A stretch of 64,000 nt of DNA from Notospermus geniculatus (Eukaryota; Nemertea; Pilidiophora; Heteronemertea; Lineidae): positions 165,737 through 229,736 of the forward strand of contig NMRB01000981.1 in NCBI GenBank assembly GCA_002633025.1, written 5' to 3'. A program made the translations under genes and the position numbers. The notes under the pieces are model-generated. The model was not told the DNA's origin. It made no database searches and saw only the letters and a program-made list of their open reading frames with translations. Positions 21,318 to 32,985 of the stretch are shown here, one piece after another (the stretch's first letter is position 1; the number at the start of each line of letters is the position of its first letter).

Positions 21318-23120
21318 GCCAGACCACCAGAACACGCTGAGAAATGTCCCTGCGTTGGACATCTGGGCCTGCTTTTGGTTGAACCTGTTTTGTGTGCAGA
21401 TACTTCATTAGTAGACCGCTAACCTTGATTATTAGTTCATTGTCCCTAGTATCTGTTAATAGAACTAGAAGTGAAATGAAAATCTTTGTGCTAAAGTAGG
21501 CTAGTGTCACTCATCCACCATCAAAATGAAAACCTGGTAAGTCTCATACTGTCATAAGAAATCCATAATCTCCCAAATAAACTCATAATCCCTTTCTCCA
21601 AAAATATTTTAAGTACTTTAGCTGGGTCTTATGGATGTACTGTGACTGTGAGGCCTGGCTAGAAATTGCCGTCAGTCACGAATTTTCATATATCCTTAGG
21701 CCTAATGCTTTTAAGAAGATTGGTTGGTAATAGTGGCCTTGGCTCAAAGTGCCCGCTTTATGACCCTCTGGTGGGTACTTAACTATATGCTTGTACTAGT
21801 GACATTGAAAGTGCCAATCCTTCTTTTGGTTGATTTGATACGATAGGTTCCCACTTGTTCCTCGCTTTCCCAGTGAGAAACAGCCACTTACTGAGACCAG
21901 GGGCCTGGATCCCGCCTTACCCTCACAGGAGACCCAGGGAAAGCAGTGACCAGTGAAAAATATGACATTGTCATTTCAAAGCCGCTCGTAGTGTCCTTTT
22001 GAGTAAAAAGTATCAAATACTAGCAAAAGAACAAGAATAACGCAGAGCTTCACTGCTAGATACATGTACTTTTACCCGTTCACTTTATTTTTGCCATGCT
22101 GACGTTTCATCATTTCGGCATACATTGTATATTGAAACATAGCGAACATGAATACATGTTCCACACTACATGTATTTTGTAGTTATGTCACCCAAGGTTC
22201 CTAATTAACACACTCAATGATTAATGAATGTTATAAATGTAACGAGGCAGATCTTCAATCATTGGATGATTATCGCTCATTTCCATAATTAACACAATAT
22301 TTTCAGTCCATTCATCATATTTTTCTCCACTTTTTATAAAGGTTCTTCATATGCATAACAATATTAACTCAAATGCACAGAAGGGGTGGTCCTTTGAATT
22401 AATACAAAGGTGCCACTCCACATCACAAGAGGGTTTTCTCATGCTAGTTGGCTCTCTGTGGTGAGGGTACTGGTATTTACTTTACTGGAATTGTATTACA
22501 TCGGGACCAAAGTGACAGGCCACAAAGAGGGGGTAGAAGGTAGTATGCCTGCTAGTGCTACCTCTGTGACTGCGAACTGGCTCTGCCATAATTAAGTCAT
22601 GTCCAAAGTACCCTAAGTTTGGCCTCATCAAGGGGGAGTTGTGGCAATTTGACTATTGCTTATGAGCTGGTTGAAGTAGGAGGCCTTGTAGAGGAGAGTA
22701 GGGTCTCTTCTTGCTTCTGCTTGTGCTGATGCCCCCCCCCCCCCCCACACACACACACACACCTGCTTCTGGACAGTTTAGGGCGTCAGTTCCTGTCAAT
22801 TGAACTGAAAATCTTGATGGATACTTGCTGGAATATCCTTGAGACAGAAGGTTTCTTCAAATTCTTTCCTCTGAATCTCATATTATTTGGAAAAAAACTA
22901 ACTGAAAACTCGTAGATTTAGTTAAGATTTCCCAAGTGCATTCAAAACTATTCACATTCGTTCTTTGTTTCAGGTATGACACAGATGAGGCCACTGCAAG
23001 AAGTATCCTTTGATGTGACTGATCGAGTGTTCAATGATTGTGTTCATCAGTCATGGTTGTCCAGTAATGAGTGTCCAATTCTGCAGTGGTAACACGAGTT
23101 TGTGTCGTGATTGAGGGCAA
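21318..23120. other. Non-coding stretch downstream of FBXL5
   Basis: No coding gene was recognised. At 22972 TTTGTTTCAG|GTATGACACAG resembles an acceptor, and the sequence after the FBXL5 stop (GATCAG|GTATGA at 15640) resembles a donor, so an untranslated 3' exon near 22973 is possible but unproven. A poly-C/(CA)n tract lies at 22731-22762. Confidence 0.3.
22731..22762. repeat. Poly-C plus (CA)n microsatellite
   Basis: A run of 15 C is followed directly by about eight CA units. Confidence 0.9.
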
Positions 23121-23349
23121 TAGAGGTTCTTCACATGACGTCACATTTCCATGACGACACGATGCCGCCATATTGGCCGTCAGAATGTCAAGCGACATCA
23201 CGGCATGAACACAGCGTCAGCACACTGATCGTGAGGTCAAAATGTCCTCATGTGACAGTTTTGACTTTGTCGCCAACCATTTGACAGCCAACATGGCCGA
23301 TTCTTTGCAGTCATGTGACCATTGTGACGTCAGTGAAGAACCTCTGTAG
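23121..23349. mobile_element. MITE with AGAGGTTCTTCAC termini
   Basis: The left end TAGAGGTTCTTCACATGACG and right end GTGAAGAACCTCT are inverted repeats, each beside a TGACGTCA-like site. 229 bp, non-coding. It also carries CGCCATATTGGCCG. Confidence 0.6.
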
Positions 23350-23877
23350 GTACTGGTTTCCTTGTAATGGCAAAGGTTACTTACTTCAAAGATGCAGGTT
23401 TCCTCTTGTGAGGTTCTGATTCTGAGGATGCGAATAAAACTTCATGATACGCTGTATACTAGAAACCCTAGGTTACATGGACACTGTGCAGTTTATTATC
23501 CACACATGTTGTATCATTCATAACTGTCAACAAGAATTTAGTAGTGAGCCATTGCGTGCCTTGTGAATTTTGCTTTGCCTTGATTCAGTTGTTCAAACTA
23601 CCTACGTCTGGGTCGTAGCTTGGTGAATTTGTAAAGATTTTCCAAACATTTCCACAGGTTAGGTAACATCTGCTGTAACCTGTATTATTGGTTCTAGGAA
23701 TGTGTGTTTTTGGAATCCTTTGATCATGTCTGTCACTGATGTTCTATTGCATCTTGAAGTCGTCTGGGGTCCCCAGGGTTGCTACCATATGTCAACTCAC
23801 GTGCAGTGACGTAGGGTGCAAGCGCTACCCCTGATAACCAAGGGATGGTTCTTTTCATTTAGAAATAGGAATATTGG

Positions 23878-24084
23878 AAAGGGGCTGTTCATTTTCGTCA
23901 ATTGAGGAATCTGAGTTGTGATCCTTGAGAAAATGGACAAAGCCAGGAAGCTGCAAATTGCAGCGATTATTCTGTACAGCACAACAAATAATTCCTGCAG
24001 TTTGCAAGTGCGTAGCTTTTTCCGTTTTCCCAAGGATCACAACTCGGATTCCTCAAGTGACGAAGAAAATGTGCATCCCCTTTT
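23878..24084. mobile_element. MITE with AAGGGGCTGTTCATTTT termini, third copy
   Basis: Same ends as 15700-15901 but clearly diverged and outside the duplicated block, so it is an independent insertion. Confidence 0.7.
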
Positions 24085-24235
24085 GAAACTGGAACTACTG
24101 CTGTCACTCTGGGTTGTGCAGATCTTAAAAAGCCTATTTTTCTTTATTGTTTATCTTACTTTCATTATTGTCTCTTTATTACTCACTGTGCTAAATTCGA
24201 CTTGGTGCAAATCTTACCATTCCAGATAACAGCTA

Positions 24236-24363
24236 GGCCTATTCATAAATACTAGTAAATGCTTTCGCTTCATCTGTCATGTAATTTTACATGGCCTTCT
24301 CTGTACAAAATACATGTAATAGTACCGGTAAAAGCATTTACTGGTCTTTATGCATACAAGCCT
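24236..24363. mobile_element. Palindromic MITE, family A
   Basis: Arms carry ACTAGTAAATGCTTT and AAAAGCATTTACTGGTCTTT. Diverged copy of the family at 852, 24937, 31521 and 41032. Confidence 0.6.
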
Positions 24364-24404
24364 AGTGTCCTTTAATAGCCATTTGTTGGGTGCTTTTCAT
24401 TTCA

Positions 24405-24606
24405 TATATGTATGGTGGTCTAGGAAAACCCGTCGGACATCGCTGAGTGATCAACAAGGGTAGTTAGATTGCCGGTGCATTGATCTACTACTGTTCACCT
24501 GTTACGTAGTACATTTCAGCTATTGAAATGTGCGGGTTCACCAAGGCCATTAACACTTTCCTCAAACGCGACATCCGACGGGTTTTCCTAGACCGCCTCA
24601 CATATA
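24405..24606. mobile_element. MITE with GGTCTAGGAAAACCCGTCGG arms, copy 1
   Basis: About 40-bp inverted ends (TATATGTATGGTGGTCTAGG and its complement near 24590) enclose 120 bp. Copy 2 is at 25836-26036 and shares the interior, including GAAATGTGCGGGTTCACC. Confidence 0.7.
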
Positions 24607-24936
24607 GAGACTGGCCGTGCTAGCCTTTCGATAGAGGTATTTTAGGTAGAACAACTTACAAATATTAGGTTGTATTATCAGGAGGAAAAAATGAGTTTGA
24701 ACAACACCTCAGACGAGTATAGCCAGGGGGATCAACAGAATTTAACCGTCTTGTCATACACATTGTAACAACACCTGTTTTATCCCCCATACCAGTAAAT
24801 ATTTGCATAACTAATTGCTACTTGGTTGTACAACTATGCTTTGTGAATGTAAACGGAGGACTGTGTCTGCTTACCAAATAACTTGTCCATATGTATTACA
24901 TAATGAAACATGTATTTTTTGTGGGACAGGATTTAA

Positions 24937-25056
24937 AGGGGCATATGAATAAAGATTAAAAAATGCTTTACTTGGATTTTGCAAGACAAATGCACTAGGC
25001 ATTGCTGTTCAAATCTGAAGTAAAAGCATTTGCTAGACTTCATTCGTATGATCCAT
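24937..25056. mobile_element. Palindromic MITE, family A
   Basis: Begins GGGGCATATGAATAAAG and ends CTTCATTCGTATGATCC, with the AAATGCTTTACTT / AAGTAAAAGCATTTGC core. A second palindrome (25059-25106) abuts its right edge. Confidence 0.65.
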
Positions 25057-25058
25057 TG

Positions 25059-25106
25059 GGCCGTATGCACCAAGCGAAGATTATCTTCATTGGTGCATAC
25101 GGGCCA
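25059..25106. repeat. Short palindrome GGGCCGTATGCACCAA
   Basis: A 48-bp perfect-ended hairpin whose terminus matches family D elements (4937-5145 and 59962-60063). Possibly a minimal deletion derivative. Confidence 0.55.
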
Positions 25107-25835
25107 TTGTGTCTGTGTTTCTGCTAAAGAGTCGTAGCATGCCCTCTGCCTTTGGGGGAATTCGATGACTTCCACTACCTGCTGCAAGAACTCCTGCATA
25201 AACATGTCAATGACTGTATCATAGTTTTTTTCCCCAAGACTAACATGATACACCAATCTTACCTGTAGGCCTATATCAGGGCCCGGCACAGTAACGAAAA
25301 AATACAGGTTAGTGTTGGATGGTTCAGAAGGTCAGCTCCTCTGGTACCGGGTATTCGTTCAAACTTTTCATGCAAACATTGGTACAGGTTTCAAGTATAT
25401 GATATAAATACAGCACAGCTCAGCACAGAGTACTTAAAATTGGCCATGCTTAATCCTGTTTATCATTTAAGGAAATCGTTGATTGTGTTTTGAAAAAAAT
25501 GAATAACATCTTTTCACGTTTTGGTTTTAAGTTCTGTAACTTTTTTGTCCGTCAGTGGTTGTTTTAATGAGACGCCGTGTATGCTACATCTTACACACAT
25601 TGCATTCATGTTTTACCCCACATGAGGGAATTCCTGGTTGTGTACTCAATAAACTGGTGTATTCAACATTTGGTCATGTTTTCTCATGTTTTTAGTGGCG
25701 GTGGGGTCTTTACAGGCAAATCCAGGCTTTTTTCAGGCATCTGAGGCACAAAAAACCATCACTCTGTCGCCATAAGGGGGCGCGCACCTGCTGCGCCCCC
25801 TAAATCCGACACTGTTTTTATTTGGTGGAGGGTCA

Positions 25836-26036
25836 ATATGTGTGGCAGTCTAAAAAAACCCGTCGAAAGTCGCTGAATGACCAACAAGGGCTGTCAGATT
25901 GCCTGTGCATTGATCTGCCACTGTTTACCTGTTACGAAGTACATTTCAGCTATTGAAATGTGCGGGTTCACCAAGGCCATTAACACTTTCCTCAAATGCG
26001 ACATCCGACAGGTTTTCCCAGACCGCCTCATATATA
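25836..26036. mobile_element. MITE with GGTTTTCCCAGACCGCC arm, copy 2
   Basis: Same family as 24405-24606, about 85-90 percent alike by eye. The left arm is more degraded. Confidence 0.7.
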
Positions 26037-26879
26037 CATGTAGTGTGCATTTGGTTGAAGGCAGCATCTCCACTCATCAGTGGGAGCATGGTCGATTAAA
26101 GCAATAGCTGCACTCCACATACAGTGCACATGAGCTATTACTTCAATTCAGCATGCCCCCTCTGCTCATAAGTGACAATGCTGTCTTTTACCATTGGTAT
26201 AATAAGTCTGGTTGTGGGAATGGCATGGTTCCCGTTCACCTGCAAGACGTTATTGAGATAGAACGGGCCGACTTGGCTCTACCATGGTGATATGAATAAA
26301 ACATTAGTTACATAGCATCCAGTAGCACCAGTGAGGAGTGGATCTTATCGGAAGCAATTGAAGGAGAAGATGATGCTTGAAGTTGCAGACACCCTCGGAG
26401 GCTGCCGAATTTATCTCTGAGCTGGCAGAATGGTGCTGTGGAAATACCAGTGCCTGTCACTGCTGGGGTCTGATTAAATTCCCAGTTGGACCCCTCATGT
26501 GATGGAGAGGGTGAATCCTGTTGACAACCCACATAGGTTTACCCCCTCCACTCCTGCCATCAGTTCAAAATGTCAGAAAGGTGAGATCCTGATGTTACTC
26601 AGGTTTTTACACAGAGTGTTAAGTACTGTGGGTTTTAAAACTTGGCATTTTGGGGAGGGGTGGGGGAGTCCAGAAAGTTCTAGTGTATTTCCAACTTCCG
26701 ATAAGGCCTGACCGCCTACACATGAGAGATATTTACTCTATGAGTGATAATCACTCCCCAAGCAGCAATTTGAAATAAATATAGGCCTTGGGTGATATCT
26801 TAGGAATTGATAATTACTCCAGGAAACATCACTTTTAAACTTGTGATGGTTGAGGCCAGGTCAAAAGGTAACTTGCTAG

Positions 26880-27095
26880 GGATGTCGGAGTGGCCCAGTG
26901 GAAACATCGAGGTCCACCTCCAGTTGGACCCATTCATCATCATCTTACAGAAGGGTGACTCTGTTTGAGAGTGCAGGTTTTCTCCGGGCACTCTGGTTTC
27001 TTCCTGCTGTACATTTGTTCACCCAATATTGCTTATACATGTAGTAGAGCCAACGATGCTGTATTTGATTCCCACCTCGCAACTAAAAATTTTCA
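26880..27095 (+). repeat. Possible tRNA-derived SINE with core domain
   Basis: GTGGCCCAGTGG at 26890-26901 is a strong A-box match. A C/T-rich core (TTTTCTCCGGGCACTCTGG, about 26980) of a kind common in metazoan SINEs follows, then TTTGATTCCCACC (27063) like a B box but far downstream. The order is unusual, so it may be composite. Confidence 0.35.
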
Positions 27096-27552
27096 ATTTT
27101 AAATAGTTACAAGGGAAAAGCAAAGAGAAAGAATTTCAAACTTGTAGAAAGTATTACTTGTAAGCTATCACTCTTCCTTTCATGAGAGCATCTACTATCA
27201 ACAAATATTTTAATCGATCATCATTCATAACCCTGTAATTAATTATTTGAACCAATCAAATTTAATGAGCATCAGTATAACAGCTGTTATTTTATTTATT
27301 TACCGTTCACTGTTGTGGGTAGCCTGTAAGCAGCTAAGATTGATTGGCATATGATATGCGATTTATTTATAATCAATAATATGAAATATTCAATAATGCT
27401 GACCTAATAACCAAATGACCTATATTGACATTTGTCATTAAAATGTCAACGAGTTTTAGCCCTTTGGATGAGGGGTGTGGTTCGTTTCTGAAGGCCATGA
27501 ATCAGACAATTATTGTAGTTTAATCCCAGAATGGGTCTGATGAGGAGTTCAT

Positions 27553-27679
27553 GGCCCGTATTCCAGAAGCCTCCTTAACTCTAAGGTCCACTTTAACCTT
27601 TTGTATTTTGCCCTGCACACAATAGGTAAACCTTCTAAGGTAAACCTTAGAGTTAAGGAAGCTTCTAGAATACGGGCCC
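27553..27679. mobile_element. MITE with GGCCCGTATTCCAGAAGCC ends, copy 1
   Basis: The left end is complementary to the right end TTCTAGAATACGGGCC; CTTAACTCTAAGG and its complement are also inverted. A second copy is at 41463-41579. Confidence 0.65.
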
Positions 27680-27791
27680 ATGAATCCACAACCTCTGCAG
27701 TGGTAGGATACTTTTGTGTCCCGACTGTGCCAATCCTGCTCGCCCCTCCAATGGTAACAAAGGCACTAACCACTCAAATGGTATCCTGTCC

Positions 27792-27945
27792 AGTAAATTA
27801 GACAACGGTATTTTAGACAAAGTAAATTAGACAACGGTAAATTGGACAATAGTCATTTTAGACAATGGTAAATTAGACAATGGTCATTTTAGGCAATGGT
27901 AAACTAGACATAAGGATAGGTAAATTAGACAATAATATCTTTGTT
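27792..27945. repeat. Minisatellite of GTAAATTAGACAATGG-like units
   Basis: Short units of about 13-25 bp alternate TAAATTAGACAA and CATTTTAGACAA. The sister array at 30247-30425 differs in unit number and order, as expected of alleles or duplicates of a variable locus. Confidence 0.75.
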
Positions 27946-28488
27946 TTGGGAGTTGGCATGATATTAGGCCTATCAACACAATAATTATTAATTGACTGTT
28001 ATCTCTCAGGTAAAATTAAATCTAAATATTTGTAGCGAGTGAAAATTTTGTATTTGAGAAACTTCGTATACAAACTCTGGATTAATCCAAAGCCAAAATC
28101 AAATGGGAAAGGTCAAATATCCTGGTAGGATTTACTTGTGACAAGGCAAGTGAAGGTCAGGAGACATAGTTATATTTAGATCTATTGCTTTCAAATGATG
28201 ATGTCTATGAGTATAAATAGGTCTGTTGATTGGTGTACTACACTTGTACACTCGTGCCCTTTTCATTGCAAGTATCACAATGGCAAGAATTCTTTGATGC
28301 GTGACATGACAAGCAATCCATATATCATAATGTATTCGTGCAATAAGATTTATCATATGTTTTTTCGAAATTGTCTGGTAGATATGAATACTAGTACATT
28401 GTATTACTTTATGGGTGGAGTTAAGGATTTTGATGAGCCAAAAAGGATTTTCTTTAAAATATGCTCTTTACACTGTTTTTGGCATTCA

Positions 28489-28521
28489 CAAATTTTCGAC
28501 CCCAACTGGGGTCTTCCTCAG
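28489..28521 (-). other. Hammerhead-like motif, isolated copy
   Basis: On the minus strand the order is CTGAGGA, A, GACCCC, AGTT, GGGGTC, GAAA. GACCCC/GGGGTC form a perfect 6-bp stem between CTGANGA and GAAA boxes, as around stem II of a hammerhead ribozyme, but with one extra A. Flanking stems I and III were not established. Related copies lie in the palindrome 43824-43977. Confidence 0.3.
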
Positions 28522-30246
28522 ACAGCCTTTCTAGTAGAGATAGGCGACGACTTAATTACTTACTATACTGTCATTTTGAGTGTCGTGTTTTTTGTGCTAT
28601 ATTTTGGGTACACTGTTTTTGGCATACAGTGCTTATGCCTTTCCCCAATTCGGCACCCACTCTTGCCACATCCTGAACCGATCTTGTACCCTGATTGGTA
28701 ATTTTGCCATAGGACACAGTGGAATGTCTGACTACCATACATTCATGCATGTCAATGTAGGAGACATGGAATCCTTTGGACATTAACCTATCAATCAATC
28801 AATCTATCCATCAATAATAATTGATTGATAGACGTACTGTACATATAAGCTTATAATATATTGCATGTGTAGAGCTTCCATGTCTCTCACAGTCAGAATA
28901 ACAACTGGTAGGCTGTTGCAAGTCAGACTATCGAGAAAAGGGATCAATTTTGCAATGTTGGTAAACAGCATGTACAAGAATGAAGGAGAGAATCCCAATT
29001 ACGTGATTAGGTACATGTAACTGAATATGAAGTCTTAGAATGCCTTTTGATGTTTAATCCTGAACATGACGATATGGAAATATTGTCTGTTCAACAATAG
29101 CGGTTCATAAACCTGTGGAATTCCCCTTGAGTTTTCTTGTAAATTGTAACAGACTGTAATAAACTGCCCATAGACCAACACAGTTCACACACCTTGTCAC
29201 CAGCAATCCCACATTCATTTATAAAGATCACAAAGTTAGAAAAATATGGTTGTTGCTAACGATTTAAATATACCGGTATTAGCATTATATTTATTGACTC
29301 ATATGGAATAAGTTTTCTGCAAGAGTGGGTTCATTCTTATTAGCCATAACACATGTCCTGAATGCCATGAAATTGATCTGAATTTATAAGTACACCTTTA
29401 TGAATGCTCAGAATGTCGGGCAAATTTGACACAATTACTAAAGTACAGCATTTTATGTCTTCCTGAATTGGCAAGAATGTGTGGTTGTGATTATTGATTT
29501 GATTAAAAGCGCCCTTCACTTTTGATATTTTTGCAAACCAAACTATACTTGACAACAAACTTCTTATCTCCTTTGAAAATCAGCATTGGTAACATAATAG
29601 CAGTGACCAGGCAAGGATTCGAGGGGAGGATCCAGGGGGCCCGTTTACAGGATAAAGCCCAGCTTGGCCCCTTCACGTTCACCACTTGGAGGAATAAGCC
29701 TACCTTATAGCCTACCTTATTCCTCCAAGTTCACCCCCCCCCCCCNTCAGTAAAAAGCATCATCTGTGCGAGTTTCAAGCAAATCGAAGCAGTAGTTTCA
29801 GAGTTATGCCGAACTTGTAACAACCCTTCATTTCTGCCCAGCCCCTTTAATGAGCATCAGTATAACAGCTGTTATTTTATTTATTTACCGTTCACTGTTG
29901 TGGGTAGCCTGTAAGCAGCTAAGATTGATTGGCATATGATATGCTATTTATTTATAATCAATAACATGAAATATTCAATAATACTGACCTAATAACCAAA
30001 TGACCTACATGTATATTGACGTTTGTCGTCAAAATGTCAGAGTTTTAGCCCCTTTGAATGAGGGGTGTGGTCTGTTTCTGAAGGCCATGAATCAACAAGT
30101 GTAGTTTAATCCTAGAATGGGTCTGATGAGTTCACAAATCTACAACCTCTGCAGAGGTAGGACACTTTTGTGTCCCCACTGTGCCAATCCTGCTCGGCCC
30201 ACCAATGGTAACAAAGGCAGTAACTGCTCAAACGGTAGGCCTAACC

Positions 30247-30425
30247 AGTAAATTAGACAATGGTATTTTAGACAAAGTAAATTAAACAATGGTAAAATTG
30301 GACAATACCGGTAGTCATTTTAGAAATGGTAAGTTAGACAATGGTAATCTAGACAATGGTCATTTTAGACAATGGTAAATTAGACAATGGTAAACTAGAC
30401 ATAAGGATAGGTAAATTAAACAATA
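30247..30425. repeat. Minisatellite, sister array
   Basis: Same units as 27792-27945 inside the second duplication unit, with different length. Confidence 0.75.
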
Positions 30426-31520
30426 TCTTCGTTTTGGGAGTTGGCATGCTATTAGGCCTATCAACACAATAATTATTAATTGACTGTTACCTCTCAGGTA
30501 ATTAAATCTAAATATTTGTAGCGAGTGAAAATTTTGTATTTGAGAAACTTCGTATACAAACTCTGGATTAATCCAAAGCCAAAATCAAATGGTAAAGGTC
30601 AAATATCCTGGCAGGATTACTTGTGACAAGGCAAGTGAAGGTCAGGAGACGCAGTTATATTTAGTTCTATTGCTTTCAAATGATGATGTCTATGAGTATA
30701 AATAGGTCTGTTGATTGGTGTACTACACTTGTACAGCCGTGCCCTTTTCATTGCAAGTATCACAATGGCAAGAATTCTTTGATGCGTGACATGACAAGCA
30801 ATCCATATATCATAATGCATTCCTGCAATAAGATTTACCATGTTTTTTCAAAATTGTCTGGTAGATATGAATACTATTGTTACTTTGGATTTTGATGAGC
30901 CAAAAAGGATTTTCTTTAAAATATGCTCTTTACACTGTTTTTGACATTCACAAATTTTCGACCCCGGCTCAGGCAGCTTTCTAGAAGAGATAGGCGACAA
31001 CTTATACTGTCATTTTGAGTGTCGTTTTTTTGCTATATTTTGTGTACACTGTTTTTGGCATACAGTGCTATGCCTTTCGCCAACTGGGGCAGCCACTCTT
31101 GCCATATTCTGAACCAATCTTGTACCCGGATTGGTAATTTTGCCATAGTACACAATGGAATATCTGACTACCATAACACTCATGCATGTCAATGTACATG
31201 TAGGAGACATGGAATCCTTTGGACATTAACCTATCAATCAATCTATCCATCAATAATAATTGATTGATAGACGTACTGTACATATAAGCTTATAATATAT
31301 TGCATGTGTAGAGCTTCCATGTCTCTCACAGTCAGAATAACAACTGGTAGGCTGTTGCAAGTCAGACTATCGAGAAAAGGGATCAATTTTGCAATGTTGG
31401 TAAACAGCGTGAACCAGCGAGTGAAGGAGAGAATCTCAATTATGTGATTAGGTAACTGAATATGAAGTCTTAGAATGCCTTTTGATGTTTAATCCTGAAC
31501 ATGGCGATATGGAAATATTG

Positions 31521-31636
31521 GGTCATATAATAAAGACTAGCAAATGCTTTTACTTGGATTTTGCAGTACAAATACACTACGGTATGCTGTACAAATCTGA
31601 AGTAAAAGCATTTGCTAACTTTTATTCATATCACCC
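31521..31636. mobile_element. Palindromic MITE, family A, insertion specific to unit 2
   Basis: Unit 1 reads GAAATATTGTCTGTTC; here the same site is split, giving ATTG, 116 bp of GGTCATATAATAAAG...CATATCACCC, then ATTG again. ATTG (31517-31520 and 31637-31640) is the apparent 4-bp target duplication. This is direct evidence of insertion. Confidence 0.85.
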
Positions 31637-32174
31637 ATTGTCTGTTCAACAATAGCGGTTCATAAACCTGTGGAATTCCACTTGAGTTTTCTTGTAAATT
31701 GTAAGAGACTGTAATAAACTGTCCATAGACCAACACAGTTCACACACCTTGTCACCAGCAATCCCACATTCATTTATAAAGATCACAAAGTTAGAAAAAT
31801 ATGGTTGTTGCTAACGATTTAAGTATACCGGTATTAGCATTATATTTATTGACTCATATGGAATAAGTTTTCTGCAAGAGTGGGTTCATTCTTATTAGCC
31901 ATAACACATGTCCTGAATGCCATGAAATTGATCTGAATTTATAAGTACACCTTTATGAATGCTCAGAATGTCGGGCAAATTTGACACAATTACTAAAGTA
32001 CAGCATTTTATGTCTTCCTGAATTGGCAAGAATGTGTGGTTGTGATTATTGATTTGATTAAAAGCGCCCTTCACTTTTGATATTTTTGCAAACCAAACTA
32101 TACTTGACAACAAACTTCTTATCTCCTTTGAAAATCAGCATTGGTAACATAATAGCAGTGACCAGGCAAGGATT

Positions 32175-32985
32175 CGAGGGGAGGATCCAGGGGGCCCGTT
32201 TACAGGATAAAGCCCAGCTTGGCCCCTTCACGTTCACCACTTGGAGGAATAAGCCTACCTTATAGCCTACCTTATTCCTCCAAGTTCACCCCCCCCCCCC
32301 GCAAAAATCCTTGATCCACCCCTGCATGGTGTTTATTGACAAATGAAATCACTTGTCTTCGGCCATCCACGGCTCATGCGAAACAAACCGCAAGAAAAAT
32401 CAACGATATCAGGTCTCCCGTATGGGCGGTTCCAATTCATCTTGAGAATTCAATAATTCATCTCCCGTCCACATTTGAATGCATAATTTACGGTACAAAG
32501 AACACAGGCGTATACTTACTTACTCGATTACTGTGGCCTCATCAAATTATCAAACATAAAAGTGTCTTGGTAACCTTGGAGCAATAGGCCTACATCTCAT
32601 ACGGGTACGAATGAGGTCATTTGTCGTCGGCCATCCACGGCTCGTATGGAATCAAACGAGATTTTGATACAACAACGATTTTTTTATATCCTTACAGACT
32701 GCAGGGTATACATCTGTTGCTTCCACGTGAGCCGTGGAAGGCCGAAGACAAGTGATTCATTCGTCAATAAATGCAATGCAGGGGCGGATCAAGGATTTAT
32801 TGCAATCTCCTACGCAGAGGTCAGACGGTTTCACCTTACATGTACGTACAAGTGGCGCAAACCGAAAACACGGAACGCCGTACCTCTGGGCTAGCGAGTT
32901 TGGATTTTATATTGTAGGAAGGGGTCTGAACTTGGAGGAATAAAATGTAGGCTTATTCCTCCAAGTGAACCTGCATTTTATACCA
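32175..32985. repeat. Nested inverted repeat with TTGGAGGAATAAG arms
   Basis: The outer arms are palindromes around CTTGGAGGAATAAG (about 32239-32287 and 32932-32976). Inside these, CCTTGATCCACCCCTGCATG pairs with TGCAGGGGCGGATCAAGG (32777-32795), and CACTTGTCTTCGGCCATCC pairs with the complement near 32740. The left part is shared with 29620-29745. Confidence 0.55.

Larger units (their letters stand above)
27261..29745. repeat. 2.5-kb tandem duplication, unit 1
   Basis: From TTTAATGAGC at 27261 to the poly-C run at 29745 this stretch matches 29846-32300. The N at 29746 sits in the poly-C run. The unit differs by small indels and lacks the 120-bp MITE insertion of unit 2. Confidence 0.88.
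29846..32300. repeat. 2.5-kb tandem duplication, unit 2
   Basis: Second copy of 27261-29745. It carries a family A MITE at 31521-31636 absent from unit 1. Only about 100 bp of unmatched sequence (29747-29845) lie between the units. Confidence 0.88.

Noticed and set aside
27792-27945. CRISPR-like array
   Set aside because: Units are short, diverged and lack unique spacers; this is a eukaryotic minisatellite.
28195-28701. A 168-codon frame, partly repeated at 30680-30895
   Set aside because: The duplicate carries frame-breaking indels, and no domain is visible. Similarity comes from the 2.5-kb duplication.
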